A stretch of DNA of 64,000 nucleotides from Arthrobacter sp. (GTDB lineage Bacteria > Actinomycetota > Actinomycetes > Actinomycetales > Micrococcaceae), in NCBI GenBank assembly GCA_031277795.1, contig JAITLQ010000013.1, positions 186,001 through 250,000 of the forward strand. The letters run 5' to 3'. The notes beneath the pieces were generated by a model. That model was not told the DNA's origin and did not search any database. It was given only the letters and a program-made list of their open reading frames with translations. Numbering within the stretch: position 1 is the stretch's first letter; the number at the start of each line of letters is the position of its first letter. Both the position numbers and the translations under genes were made by a program. Positions 24,451-33,402 of the stretch are shown here, one piece after another.

Positions 24451-24960
24451 TCAGATGGCGTATTCGGGCTGGCGCAGCTCGCGGAACGTGGAGTCGTGGA
24501 AGACCAGCGGCTCGTGCTCGTTCTGGTGCGTGGAGAGGCCGTGGACCTGGAGCAGCACCACGTGGTGGTCGCCGGCCGGGATCTCGGCGTGCACGCTCGT
24601 CTCGAGCCACAGGGCGGAGCGGTCAAGGAACAGGGCGCCCTCGTCGGTGTCCGTGAGGGACAGACCGGCGAAGCGGTCGCCCTGCTTGGAGGCGATCTGG
24701 CGGCACACGCCGTCGTGATCCTTGCCGAGGATCGAGACGCCGATGCGCTGGGAGGTCTTCACGATCGGCCACGTGTTCGAGGTGTTCTGCACGGCGAAGG
24801 AGACGAGCGCCGGCTCCAGCGAAACGCCCACCGTGAAGCTGGAGGCAACGATGCCCTGCGGGGCACCGTCGATCGTGGCGCAGAGCGCCGCGACGCCGGA
24901 GGGGAAGCGGGCAAAGGCGTTGCGCAGCAGGGTGGGTTCGAGTTCACGGGTCAGCGACAT
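24451..24960 (-). CDS. Flavin reductase family protein
   Basis: A 169-residue flavin reductase-like protein (split-barrel FMN fold) that reduces FMN with NAD(P)H for two-component monooxygenases. Motifs are RNAFARFPSGVAALCA (about 13-28), GIVASSFTVGVSLEPALVSFAV (about 36-57), the GVSILGKDHDG loop and a late HHVVLLQV strand. The start is ATG at 24960 with GAGG upstream. The gene is preceded by a SAM riboswitch, which links it to sulfur/methionine metabolism, so it probably serves the SfnB-like and NtaA-like enzymes encoded at 9.7-12.5 kb. Confidence 0.88.
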   Translation of the reverse strand: MSLTRELEPTLLRNAFARFPSGVAALCATIDGAPQGIVASSFTVGVSLEPALVSFAVQNTSNTWPIVKTSQRIGVSILGKDHDGVCRQIASKQGDRFAGLSLTDTDEGALFLDRSALWLETSVHAEIPAGDHHVVLLQVHGLSTHQNEHEPLVFHDSTFRELRQPEYAI

Positions 24961-25012
24961 GGCGCACCTCATCAAGGTCGGTGCCTGCCCAGGCGAGAGG
25001 GAGGCGGTACTT

Positions 25013-25118
25013 GCCCGCGAGGCTCACGCGGGCCGAATCCTCACCTGGGGCACCCCAACTACCGCGTCGAGGGTTGCCGGCGGACTAGCCAGGGCTTGTC
25101 ATCCGCACTCTTGATTCA
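25013..25118 (-). ncRNA. SAM riboswitch (SAM-IV/SAM-I-IV-like)
   Basis: On the minus strand the leader of the flavin reductase gene shows: P1 arms GAATC (25117-25113) and GATTC (25039-25035); P2 arms GCGGA/TCCGC spanning 25106-25080; the conserved CGGCAACC (25079-25072) immediately after P2; then GGGGTGCCCC (25056-25047), holding the GGTGCC part of P3/P4; and a GC-rich hairpin directly 3' of P1 (about 25034-25013), as in the actinobacterial SAM-IV class. The first coding base follows about 50 nt later. This layout matches S-adenosylmethionine-binding RNAs seen in high-GC Gram-positives. Confidence 0.85.
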
Positions 25119-25229
25119 GGTGAAACGCTACGAAGTCCCGCGCATGAGTGACAACTCTGTTGCGTCACAAAACGACAGTTTCGCCCACCCAACGCCACCG
25201 AACGACGTCGGGCACTCCCCTCTGGAGCC

Positions 25230-25277
25230 AAGAAAAGCCACGAGGGCCCACCCGGAAAACCGGGTGGGCCCTCGTGG
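25230..25277 (-). terminator. rplI operon terminator
   Basis: Perfect 18-nt arms at 25238-25255 and 25260-25277 with a 4-nt loop. On the minus strand the hairpin is followed by CTTTTCTT, a T-rich tail. It closes rpsF-ssb-rpsR-rplI. Confidence 0.9.
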
Positions 25278-25308
25278 TTGCCGTCCCGCCGCGAGCGGCG
25301 GGAAGAAG

Positions 25309-25785
25309 TCACTTCTTGGAGGACTTCTTCTTGGACTTCTCGGCCACGATCTGCAGATCGATGTTGGCCAGGACGTCCTCGTGCAGGCGCACGGTGGCGG
25401 CGTAGTTGCCCGTGGACTTGATGACCTGGGCGATCTCGACGTTGCGCTTGTCGACCTTGCCGAGGCCAGCGGCCTCGATGGCGGCGGCGACGTCGGCCTG
25501 CTTGACGGTGCCGAACAGACGGCCCGCCTCACCGGCCTTGACGGTGATCTTCACCGGGGTCGAGGACAGGCCGGCGGCGATGCGCTGGGCTTCCTCGAGG
25601 TTGGCCACGGCGCGCACGGCGCGAGCAGCCTTGATGTTCTCGATTTCCTTTTCCCCACCCTTGGTCCAGGTGATCGCGAAGCCGCGGGGGATCAGGTAGT
25701 TACGAGCGAAGCCGTTCTTGACGTCGACGATATCGCCGGCGGTACCAAGACCAGTCACTTCGTGGGTCAGGATGAGCTTAGCCAT
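25309..25785 (-). CDS. rplI: 50S ribosomal protein L9
   Basis: A 158-residue L9 with the N-terminal RNA-binding domain [22 protein letters not shown] (about 14-35), a connecting helix, and the C-terminal domain containing AGRLFGTV (about 87-94), with a lysine-rich tail (KSKKKSSKK) slightly longer than usual. It binds 23S rRNA at the base of the L1 stalk. Last gene of the ribosomal/ssb operon, 20 bp after rpsR. Confidence 0.98.
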   Translation of the reverse strand: MAKLILTHEVTGLGTAGDIVDVKNGFARNYLIPRGFAITWTKGGEKEIENIKAARAVRAVANLEEAQRIAAGLSSTPVKITVKAGEAGRLFGTVKQADVAAAIEAAGLGKVDKRNVEIAQVIKSTGNYAATVRLHEDVLANIDLQIVAEKSKKKSSKK

Positions 25786-25805
25786 TCTTGATCTTCTCCC
25801 TATTC

Positions 25806-26045
25806 TCAGCCGCGGCCAGCGCCGGAGTACGGCAGCAGAGCGACTTCGCGGGCGTTCTTGATGGCCTGGGCGATCTTGCGCTGCTCCTGCACGGAGACAC
25901 CCGTGACGCGGCGAGCGCGGATCTTCCCGCGGTCAGAGATGAACTTGCGAAGCAGCGCGACGTCCTTGTAGTCAATGACCTTGACGTCGGCGGCCTTCAG
26001 GGGATTGGACTTCGGTTTCGGCTTGCGGATTTCAGCCTTAGCCAT
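25806..26045 (-). CDS. rpsR: 30S ribosomal protein S18
   Basis: A 79-residue S18 of the cysteine-free type. It has [20 protein letters not shown] (about 23-42) and [22 protein letters not shown], which are diagnostic. It pairs with S6 on the small-subunit platform; rpsF lies two genes upstream in the same operon. The lack of the Zn-binding CxxC fits a zinc-independent S18, seen in many Micrococcales. Confidence 0.98.
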   Translation of the reverse strand: MAKAEIRKPKPKSNPLKAADVKVIDYKDVALLRKFISDRGKIRARRVTGVSVQEQRKIAQAIKNAREVALLPYSGAGRG

Positions 26046-26113
26046 CGTGGAGCTCCTTCGTTGAAGCGGAGCCCGCGGATCGTGTTCCGCGGGATGGTGA
26101 TTGTGTGGGTAGA

Positions 26114-26689
26114 TCAGAAGGGAGGCTCGTTGGAGCCGGGGACCTGGCCCCAGCCGCCACCGTTGTTGTTGCCGCCGGCAGGCTGACCCCAGGGGTCGTT
26201 CTGCTGCGCGGGGGCGCCCCAGTCATTGCCGCCGCCACCGTTGGAGTTGCCCCCACCGAAGCCGCCGCCCTGCTGGCCACCGCCCTGCTGCCCGCCGCCG
26301 AAGCCGCCACCGTTGCCGCCCTGACGGGTGGTGCGGGTGACCTTCGCGGAGGCGTAGCGGAGCGAGGGGCCGATCTCGTCGACCTCCAGCTCCATCACAG
26401 TGCGGTTCTCGCCTTCCTTCGTCTGGTAAGACCGCGACTTCAGCCGACCCTGGGCGATCACACGGGTGCCCTTGGTCAGCGTCTCGGCAACGTTCTCCGC
26501 GGCCTCACGCCAAACCGACGCGCGCAGGAACAGGGTTTCCCCGTCCTTCCACTCGTTGGACTGGCGATCGAACGCACGGGGAGTGGAAGCGATCGTGAAG
26601 TTGGCAACGGCCGAACCGGACGGCGTGAAACGCAGCTCGGGGTCGGACGTGAGATTGCCGATGACCGTGATGACGGTATCGCCTGCCAT
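26114..26689 (-). CDS. ssb: Single-stranded DNA-binding protein
   Basis: A 191-residue SSB. The N-terminal OB fold runs to about residue 115, with [21 protein letters not shown] and [16 protein letters not shown] Gly/Asn/Gln-rich disordered tail follows (about 120-180). The extreme C terminus is SNEPPF, a weaker acidic tip than the usual DDDIPF that recruits partner proteins. It sits between rpsF and rpsR as in most bacteria. Confidence 0.97.
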   Translation of the reverse strand: MAGDTVITVIGNLTSDPELRFTPSGSAVANFTIASTPRAFDRQSNEWKDGETLFLRASVWREAAENVAETLTKGTRVIAQGRLKSRSYQTKEGENRTVMELEVDEIGPSLRYASAKVTRTTRQGGNGGGFGGGQQGGGQQGGGFGGGNSNGGGGNDWGAPAQQNDPWGQPAGGNNNGGGWGQVPGSNEPPF

Positions 26690-26734
26690 GGTGCCTCCTA
26701 CTTGCCTAGTGTCTTGGTCTTATGTGGCATCGCC

Positions 26735-27034
26735 TCAGGCGATGCGCTGATCCTCGGGGCGGATGATCTTGGTGCGCAGGATCGCCTCGTTCAGCGTCAG
26801 CAGGCGGTCCAGCTCGGTGGACGTCGCCGGCTCGGCGGTGAAGTTGACGACGGCGTAGATCGCCTCGGACTTCTTCTTGATGTCGTAGGACAGACGACGA
26901 CGGCCCCAGATGTCGATCTTGTCGACGGAGCCACCCTCGTTGGTGACGACCTCGAGGAACTTGTTGAGCGTCGGCTCAACGGTGCGCTCATCGACCTCGG
27001 GGTCGATCAGCACCATCAGTTCGTAGGCACGCAT
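26735..27034 (-). CDS. rpsF: 30S ribosomal protein S6
   Basis: A 99-residue S6 starting [16 protein letters not shown], with the conserved [18 protein letters not shown] segment (about 44-61) and terminal DQRIA. An exceptionally strong ribosome binding site, AAAGGAGGTG, lies upstream of the ATG. First gene of rpsF-ssb-rpsR-rplI; the 210 bp upstream contain no gene and presumably the promoter. Confidence 0.98.
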   Translation of the reverse strand: MRAYELMVLIDPEVDERTVEPTLNKFLEVVTNEGGSVDKIDIWGRRRLSYDIKKKSEAIYAVVNFTAEPATSTELDRLLTLNEAILRTKIIRPEDQRIA

Positions 27035-27244
27035 GTGAACCCACCTCCTTTGGACTTAACGGGCGCGGTCTTTCCACGCCAGGAGGTTCTTTGCGTGTTG
27101 CCTCGCTCCCCACCCAGGTGGGCGCGGACGCAGGACAACCCGACTAGTCTACGTCACCGACCGGCGCCCGCTGAACCCCTCCGCCGCGTGGGCCGGGCCA
27201 CACTGCCCGACGCCGCCCGCTCGCCGTGGGTGCTCCTGCGCGCC

Positions 27245-29368
27245 TTACGGCGCGCCGAGCACGCCGGGAGGCAGGGCCGCGCGGAGCGCGGGGGCCACGG
27301 TGCGCAGGAAGGTATTGCTCGCGTGGTTCTTGTCCCGGTAGACGAGAACGTTGCCGAGCACGGCCGGACACTCGCGGTCCGTGCAGAACGCGTCGCTCAG
27401 GTCGATGAGGCGCACGCCCGGGACGGTCTTGGCGGCCTCGGCGGCGGGGTCGGGCCGCAGGGCCTTGTTCCGCGGCGTTGAACACGCCCCGAGGTCATCC
27501 GCATGGCGCTGCACGCACGCGCGCGCGGGCTCGCCGCCCGGCAGGGCGGGCGCGGGGGTGTCGCGCAGCACCACCACCTGCGGCGCCAGGCCGCGCAGCG
27601 CGCGCAGGATGGAGGCGAAGCCGGGCACGGGGTCCTCGACGTAGGTGAACTGGGAGAACGCGGACGTGATGATCGCGTCCGGCTTGTCCCTGCCGATGGA
27701 CTCGAGCGTGCGCTCGTTGGGGCCCGTGCAGAGCAGCTTCGAGTCCCGCTCGAGGACGCGCTGGGTGCTCGTGAAGGGGCAGGCCTCCTTGAGATAGGTG
27801 ACCACGCGCCATCCGGACTCCCGGGCCAGCGAGCGCACGGGCGCGAGCCATTGCTCGGCGTGGGAGTCCCCCACGAGCACCACGGTGCGCTCGGCGCCCT
27901 TGTCCCCGAACTCGCAGCGAGGCGTCTCCGGGGCGTCCCACACGGCGAAGCACTCGCGGATCCCGTTCTGGTCCTGGGCCGCCTGGGCCGGCACCGGAAC
28001 GATGGCGCTGCCGCGCACGAGCGCCGCTCCCCCGCTCTCGCGCAGCGCCGCCGAGCCGAAGCCGGACGGCGGGTCCTGCCGGAGCGCCTGCGCCTCGCCC
28101 GCCCGCGCCTCGATCACGCGCGCACCGCTCACGGCCGGAACGGCGGCGGCACCCACGGCGAGCGCCGTCGCGAGGGCGCCGACCCCCAGGGCCCTGCCCG
28201 TGTGCTTCGCGGTGAAGCGCCACGTCCGCGCCGGGCGTTCCACGAGAACATAGCTCAGCTGCGCCAAGACGCAGGAGGCCGCCACGAGACCGAGGGCCTG
28301 CCACCAATGCGGCCGCGGGCTGACGAGGTGGTGGAAGAACACCACGACGGGCCAGTGCCACAGGTAGAGCGAGTAGGAGACGTTGCCGAGCCACTGCACG
28401 GGCGCCCAGCGCACAAGGGGCGCGAGCGAGCCGGGTCCGGAGGTCTCGCCCGCCGCGATGACAGCGGCCGTCGCCAGGACGGGCACGGCGGCGCTGAGGC
28501 CGGGGAAGGGCATGGACTCGCGGTAGAGCACGGCGACGCCCGCGAGCACGAGCACCCCGGCGAGGGCCGTGAACGTGCGCACGCGCACCGACGCCGGCCA
28601 CCCTGCAGCCGGCAGGAGCGCGGCGAGCAGCCCACCCAGCGCGAGCTCCCACACGCGCGTGAAGGTGGAGAAGTACGCCGCCGGGTCCCCGGCAGCCACC
28701 ATCCACACGGCGTAGGCGAAGGAGGCGGCAATGACCGCCGAGAAGACGAGCACGGCCCACGCCCGGACCCTGGGTTGGCCAGCGGCCCGACGACGCCCGC
28801 TCCCCCTGGCGGCGCGGCCCGCCGCCCACGCCGCGAGGGCGGCTGCGCCGAGCACGGCGAAGGGCCACAGGACATAGAACTGCTCCTCGACGCCAAGGGA
28901 CCAGAAGTGTTGAAGCGCCGTCGGCTGGTTTTCGGCCGCGAGGTAATCCACCGCGTCGAGCGCGAGCGCCCAGTTCTCCACGCTGAGCACCGAGGCGATC
29001 GCGTGGCGCGAGATCACCGCCCACTCGGAGACGGGCCAGAACGCGAGCGTCGCCGCCACGACGGCCGCAACGGTCACGAGGGCAGCCGGCATGATGCGCC
29101 GCACGCGCGCCGCCCAGAACGCCGCGAGGTTCACGCGGCCGCTCGCCTCGACCTCGCGCAGGAGGTGGCCCGTGATGAGGAAGCCGGAGATGACGAAGAA
29201 GACGTCGACGCCGACGAAGCCCCCGGGGGCCGCGGCGGGATACAGGTGGTAGATCACCACGAGCCCCACCGCGAGGGCACGCAGGGCCTGCACCTCCGGC
29301 AGGAAGCGGCGGCGCGCGGCGGGGGCCGCCGGGGCGGCCGCGATCGCGGTGTCACTGGCGCTTGGCAT
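27245..29368 (-). CDS. OatA-like acyltransferase with SGNH domain
   Basis: A 707-residue membrane protein. Residues 20-385 form the acyltransferase-3 domain with about ten helices: LPEVQALRALAVGLVVIYH, VDVFFVISGFLITGHLL, the LQHFWSLGVEEQFYVLWP signature and SYSLYLWHWPVV. Residues about 450-705 form an SGNH-like domain with the nucleophile block VLVGDSHAEQW (about 511) and the C-terminal DKNHASNTFLR supplying His. Such proteins O-acetylate peptidoglycan or surface glycans; the sialic-type polymer locus nearby is a possible target, which is inference. Confidence 0.92.
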   Translation of the reverse strand: MPSASDTAIAAAPAAPAARRRFLPEVQALRALAVGLVVIYHLYPAAAPGGFVGVDVFFVISGFLITGHLLREVEASGRVNLAAFWAARVRRIMPAALVTVAAVVAATLAFWPVSEWAVISRHAIASVLSVENWALALDAVDYLAAENQPTALQHFWSLGVEEQFYVLWPFAVLGAAALAAWAAGRAARGSGRRRAAGQPRVRAWAVLVFSAVIAASFAYAVWMVAAGDPAAYFSTFTRVWELALGGLLAALLPAAGWPASVRVRTFTALAGVLVLAGVAVLYRESMPFPGLSAAVPVLATAAVIAAGETSGPGSLAPLVRWAPVQWLGNVSYSLYLWHWPVVVFFHHLVSPRPHWWQALGLVAASCVLAQLSYVLVERPARTWRFTAKHTGRALGVGALATALAVGAAAVPAVSGARVIEARAGEAQALRQDPPSGFGSAALRESGGAALVRGSAIVPVPAQAAQDQNGIRECFAVWDAPETPRCEFGDKGAERTVVLVGDSHAEQWLAPVRSLARESGWRVVTYLKEACPFTSTQRVLERDSKLLCTGPNERTLESIGRDKPDAIITSAFSQFTYVEDPVPGFASILRALRGLAPQVVVLRDTPAPALPGGEPARACVQRHADDLGACSTPRNKALRPDPAAEAAKTVPGVRLIDLSDAFCTDRECPAVLGNVLVYRDKNHASNTFLRTVAPALRAALPPGVLGAP

Positions 29369-29487
29369 GCCTCACAGGGCAACAGAGCCGGGTGAACGGC
29401 CGGTGTCCGCCGCGCGAGCACGCGGTGAAGTCGGGCGGCGGCCACGCCGGGGCGGCCGCCCCGCGGCCGCCCCCCCTGAGACCGCGG

Positions 29488-30780
29488 TCAGGCGGAGAAG
29501 AACGCCCCGGCCACGCGGGAGAGATCGTGCAGATCGCTCACGCCGGCCAGTTCGCGGGCCGAGTGCATCGAGAGGATCGGGATGCCCACGTCCACGGTGC
29601 GCAGGCCGAGCCGCGTGGCGGTGATGGGGCCGATCGTCGAGCCGCAGGGCACGTCGTTGTTGGAGACGAACTCCTGGCTCGCGATGCCGGCCTCCTCGCA
29701 CCAGCCGGCCCAGGCGGCGGCACCCACCGCGTCGGTGGAGTAGCGCTGGTTGGCGTTGATCTTGAGGATGGGTCCGGAGCCGAGCACGGGGCGCACGTTC
29801 GGGTCGTGCTTGCCGGCGTAGTTGGGGTGCACGGAGTGGCCAACATCGGAGGAGAGGCACCAGGACGCCGCGAAGGCGCGGTAGCGCTCCTCCACGCCGG
29901 CGCCGAGCTGCGCGTAGACGCGCTCCAGCACGTCCTCGAGGAACGGGCCGGCCGCGCCGGAGCGCGAGGCCGAGCCGAGCTCCTCGTGGTCGAACGCGGC
30001 AAGCAGCGCGATCGAGGAGCCGGATTCCGCCACGGCGGCCGCACCCTCGGCGAGGGCAACGGTGCCGGCGTGCACGCTGGCCAGGTCATCCAGGCGACCG
30101 GAGGCGAAGAAGACGTCGCCTGCGCCAAACACGGCGCCGCGCGCCGAGTCGGCCACGACCAGATCGAAGCCACGGATGCGCGAGGCCTCGACCCCGGCGG
30201 CGGCGGCGACCTCGCCGAGCAGATCGGCGTCGGCCGGCGTGCCGAGCCCCCACACGGGCTGGGTCTGTGCCTGCTTCTCGAGGGCCAGGTGCTCGTTGGC
30301 CCCGCGGTCGAGGTGGATCGCCAACTGCGGGAGGCGCAACAGCGGGCCCGTCGAGGCCAGGGCGACGGAACCGTCGTCGAGCACCAGCCGCCCGGCGAGC
30401 GTGAGCTCGCGATCGAGCCACGAGTTCAGCAGCGGACCGCCGTAGACCTCCACCCCGGCCTGGAGCCAACCCTGCGCACCTGTGGTGGGCTTGGGCTTGA
30501 GCTTGAAGCCGGGCGAATCGGTGTGGGCGCCGAAGACGTTGACGGGGGTCGTGGCGCCGGCGGCGGCTGGCACGGCCCAGGCGATGGCGGCGCCGTCGCG
30601 CACCACCACAAAACGCCCCCCGGCCTGCGCCGGCCAGGCCTCGTCTTCGCTCAGCCGGGTGAAGCCCTCGGCCTCCAGGCGGCGGGCAACCTCCTCGGCG
30701 GCGTGGTAGCTCGAGGGGGATGCGGCAACAAAGTCCGCGAGGTCCTCGGCGTGGGAAAGGGCTGCCTGGGTGACGGGCAT
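29488..30780 (-). CDS. M18-family metalloaminopeptidase
   Basis: A 430-residue dinuclear zinc aminopeptidase of family M18 (aspartyl aminopeptidase type, often named ApeB). Metal ligands and catalytic residues lie in FGAHTDSPGFK (about 83-93), SGRLDDLASV (about 227-236), FDHEELGS (about 264-271) and the terminal IPILSMHSARELAG (about 397-410). Cytoplasmic; removes N-terminal residues, often acidic ones. Stands alone on the minus strand between the acyltransferase and a lipoprotein. Confidence 0.94.
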   Translation of the reverse strand: MPVTQAALSHAEDLADFVAASPSSYHAAEEVARRLEAEGFTRLSEDEAWPAQAGGRFVVVRDGAAIAWAVPAAAGATTPVNVFGAHTDSPGFKLKPKPTTGAQGWLQAGVEVYGGPLLNSWLDRELTLAGRLVLDDGSVALASTGPLLRLPQLAIHLDRGANEHLALEKQAQTQPVWGLGTPADADLLGEVAAAAGVEASRIRGFDLVVADSARGAVFGAGDVFFASGRLDDLASVHAGTVALAEGAAAVAESGSSIALLAAFDHEELGSASRSGAAGPFLEDVLERVYAQLGAGVEERYRAFAASWCLSSDVGHSVHPNYAGKHDPNVRPVLGSGPILKINANQRYSTDAVGAAAWAGWCEEAGIASQEFVSNNDVPCGSTIGPITATRLGLRTVDVGIPILSMHSARELAGVSDLHDLSRVAGAFFSA

Positions 30781-30877
30781 GCGAGACCTTCTTCTTGGGC
30801 GTTCGTCGGTCTCCTCATGCTAGTCGGCGCCCCGCGTTGCCGCGGGGCGCCGATGTGCCTGCCGAAGAGCCGTTCGC

Positions 30878-31579
30878 TCAGCCGACCGTGATCTTGAGTT
30901 CCTTCTCAAGCGCCGGGTACGTCTTTCCCGAAGCCTTCAGGCCAAGCCGCGAGTACGTCAGCGTCAGGTTCGTGTCGGTCGGCGCCTTGACGTAGTACAT
31001 GCAGTAGCCCTCGGCGGTCTTGCCGGGGTCGGGTGACTCGAGCGGGGTCAGCCCGGCCGCCGTGAGGTCCTTCTTCACGCTGGAGGTGATGTCGCTGGTG
31101 GGCACACCCATGTCCGGGGTGCCCAGCTGGAAGCTCGAGCAGCTCGCGGAGTTGTAGTACTTCTCGCCGGCCTTCACCTGGATCTTGACGCCGATGTAGG
31201 TGGCGCCGCCCGGGGCGGTGGCCCACGTGCCCGTGCCGGTGAACCCGGTCACGATGCCCGTCACCTTCACCTCGTCTTCGAGCACCGGATCCTTGGCCGA
31301 GTCCGAGCTTGCCTTCTTCTCCTCGACCTTGCCGGCCGTGGCCGCCTCCGTGCCGGCGGCGGAGGTCTGAGCGGCCGACGACGAGGTCTCGCTGGATTCG
31401 GTGGTCGCCGGAGCCGTCGAGGACTCGGAGCTAGCCGGTGCCGCGCTCGTGGGGCTCGCCGAGGTGGATCCGGCGGCGTCCGAGGAGGTGCCAGGCGTGG
31501 AGCCGTTGGAGCAGGCGCTCAAGGCGATGGCCGCAACAGCCACCAGCCCGGCGACGGGCAGGATTCGACGCTTCGTCAT
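30878..31579 (-). CDS. Putative lipoprotein of unknown function
   Basis: A 233-residue protein with signal peptide and lipobox IALSAC (Cys about 23), a Ser/Thr/Ala linker (24-95), and a beta-rich domain (about 100-233) with TGIVTGFTGTGTWATAPGG, YIGVKIQVKAG and a pair of Cys in the mature domain (SASCSSFQL and GYCMYYV), possibly a disulfide. It resembles DUF4352-like immunoglobulin-type lipoproteins but no firm family can be named. Confidence 0.75.
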   Translation of the reverse strand: MTKRRILPVAGLVAVAAIALSACSNGSTPGTSSDAAGSTSASPTSAAPASSESSTAPATTESSETSSSAAQTSAAGTEAATAGKVEEKKASSDSAKDPVLEDEVKVTGIVTGFTGTGTWATAPGGATYIGVKIQVKAGEKYYNSASCSSFQLGTPDMGVPTSDITSSVKKDLTAAGLTPLESPDPGKTAEGYCMYYVKAPTDTNLTLTYSRLGLKASGKTYPALEKELKITVG

Positions 31580-31733
31580 GATTGATCCCCCTGTGAATCT
31601 ACATTTGATGGTTTTTCAACCACCCTCAAGATAACACCGTCAGGGACCGTTGTCGCGACGGCCGGCGCCTGCTGGGATACTGAAGGGCCGCGCCGACCAG
31701 CCGCGCCAGCCTCACCCCACACCCAGGAGCACC

Positions 31734-32681
31734 ATGGCAGCCAAGATCATCCTCGATTGCGATCCGGGGCACGACGACGCCGTCGCCCTGCTCCTGGCCT
31801 GGGGCAACCCGGAGATCGAGCTGCTGGCCGTCACCACCGTCGCCGGCAACCAAACGCTGGAGAAGGTCACGCGCAACGCGCTCTCCGTGGCCCGCGTGGC
31901 CGGCATCGCCGGCGTCCCCTTCGCCGCCGGCGCCGACCGCCCGCTGCTGCGCGAGGTCCAGGTGGCGGAAGGCGTGCACGGCGAGTCGGGACTGGACGGC
32001 CCGGTGCTGCCGGAGCCCACCATCGAGCTTGACTCCCGCCACGGCGTTGACCTCATCATCGACACCGTCATGGCCCACGAGCCGGGCACGGTGACCCTCG
32101 TCCCCACGGGCGCCCTGACGAACATCGCCCTCGCCGCGCGCAAGGAGCCGCGCATCATCGAGCGGGTCAAGGAGGTCGTCCTCATGGGCGGCGGTGTCCA
32201 CGAGGGCAATTGGTCGCCCGTCGCCGAGTTCAACATCGTGGTGGACCCCGAGGCCGCCCAGATCGTGTTCTCCTCCGGCTGGAAGGTCGTCATGGTCGGC
32301 CTCGACGTGACCCACCAGGCCCTCGCCACCCCCGCCGTGCGCGAGCGCGTCCTGGCCCTCGGCACCTCGCCGGCCCGCTTCGTCGACGAGCTCATGGACT
32401 TCTTCACGAAGGCCTACGAGGACAACCAGGGCTTCGACGCCCCGCCCGTGCACGACCCCTGCGCCGTCGCGTACGTCATCGACCCCAGCATCGTCACCAC
32501 GGTCAACGCCCCCATCGACGTGGAGACGCAAGGCCTGCTGACCACGGGCATGACCGTGGTTGACCTGCGCGGCCCGGCCCCCGAGGGAACACAGACGTGG
32601 GCGGGCACCGGCCTTGACGCCGATCGCTTCTGGGACCTCGTCATCGACGCGCTGGAGCGCATCGGCGAGCCTGCCGCGTAG
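31734..32681 (+). CDS. Nucleoside hydrolase (IunH/RihC type)
   Basis: A 315-residue N-ribohydrolase that splits nucleosides into base and ribose. The calcium-binding Asp cluster DCDPGHDDAVAL (residues 8-19), GVHGESGL (about 80-87), LVPTGALTNIALA (about 122-134) with the calcium-binding Thr, MGGGVHEGNWSPVAEFNIVVDPEAA (centred about 162) and PVHDPCAVAYVIDP (about 238-251) are all intact. The ATG at 31734 follows CCAGGAGC. Its 3' end converges on the response regulator gene, 10 bp away. Confidence 0.95.
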   Translation: MAAKIILDCDPGHDDAVALLLAWGNPEIELLAVTTVAGNQTLEKVTRNALSVARVAGIAGVPFAAGADRPLLREVQVAEGVHGESGLDGPVLPEPTIELDSRHGVDLIIDTVMAHEPGTVTLVPTGALTNIALAARKEPRIIERVKEVVLMGGGVHEGNWSPVAEFNIVVDPEAAQIVFSSGWKVVMVGLDVTHQALATPAVRERVLALGTSPARFVDELMDFFTKAYEDNQGFDAPPVHDPCAVAYVIDPSIVTTVNAPIDVETQGLLTTGMTVVDLRGPAPEGTQTWAGTGLDADRFWDLVIDALERIGEPAA

Positions 32682-32691
32682 CCCTCGCCGC

Positions 32692-33402
32692 CTAGCCCTC
32701 GCCGCCCGGCGTGACGATCCCGTACTCGTAGGCGAACACGACAGCCTGCACGCGATCGCGCAGCTGCAGCTTGGCGAGCACGCGGCGCACGTGGGTCTTG
32801 ACGGTCGCCTCGGAGACGAAGAACTCCGTGGCGATCTCTTGGTTCGAGCGCCCGGCCGCCATGGCGCCCAGGATCTCGCGCTCGCGCGGCGTGAGCTCGG
32901 CCAGGCCGCGGGCCACCTCCGGCGGCACCATCTGCACGACGGCCGTGGCGGCCGCGGCCGGCGCGCCGCCCGGGCGCACGTAGGCCTCGAGAAGGCGCTG
33001 CGTGACGCGCGGGGCCACGACGGCGTCACCGCTGGCCACGAGCCGCACGGCGCGCACGAGCTCCTCCGGGTCGACGTCCTTGAGCAGGAAGGCGGAGGCG
33101 CCGGCGGTCAGCCCGTTGAAGGCGTACTCGTCGAGGTCGAAGGTGGTCAGGATGATGACGCGGGTCTCGGGGAACTCGGCGACGATCCGCCGCGTGGCCT
33201 CGATCCCGTCCATGACGGGCATGCGCACGTCCATGAGCACCACGTCGGGGCGCTCGCGGGCCACGAGCTGCACGGCCGTGGCGCCGTCGGAGGCCTCCCC
33301 GACCACCGCGAGGTCATCCTCCGCATCGAGGATCAGGCCGAACCCCGTGCGCAGCAGCGGCTGATCGTCCACCAGCGCCACCCTGATCGTGCTCTCGCTC
33401 AT
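32692..33402 (-). CDS. NarL/LuxR-type response regulator
   Basis: A 236-residue two-component regulator. The receiver domain has acidic pair VDDQ, phospho-acceptor VLMDVRMP (Asp about 58) and Lys in FLLKDVD (about 108). The C-terminal LuxR HTH is LTPREREILGAMAAGRSNQEI through EATVKTHVRRVLAKL (about 168-205). The start ATG at 33402 overlaps the histidine kinase stop by 4 bp. It ends the operon ABC ATPase-permease-kinase-regulator and most likely controls that transporter. Confidence 0.95.
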   Translation of the reverse strand: MSESTIRVALVDDQPLLRTGFGLILDAEDDLAVVGEASDGATAVQLVARERPDVVLMDVRMPVMDGIEATRRIVAEFPETRVIILTTFDLDEYAFNGLTAGASAFLLKDVDPEELVRAVRLVASGDAVVAPRVTQRLLEAYVRPGGAPAAAATAVVQMVPPEVARGLAELTPREREILGAMAAGRSNQEIATEFFVSEATVKTHVRRVLAKLQLRDRVQAVVFAYEYGIVTPGGEG

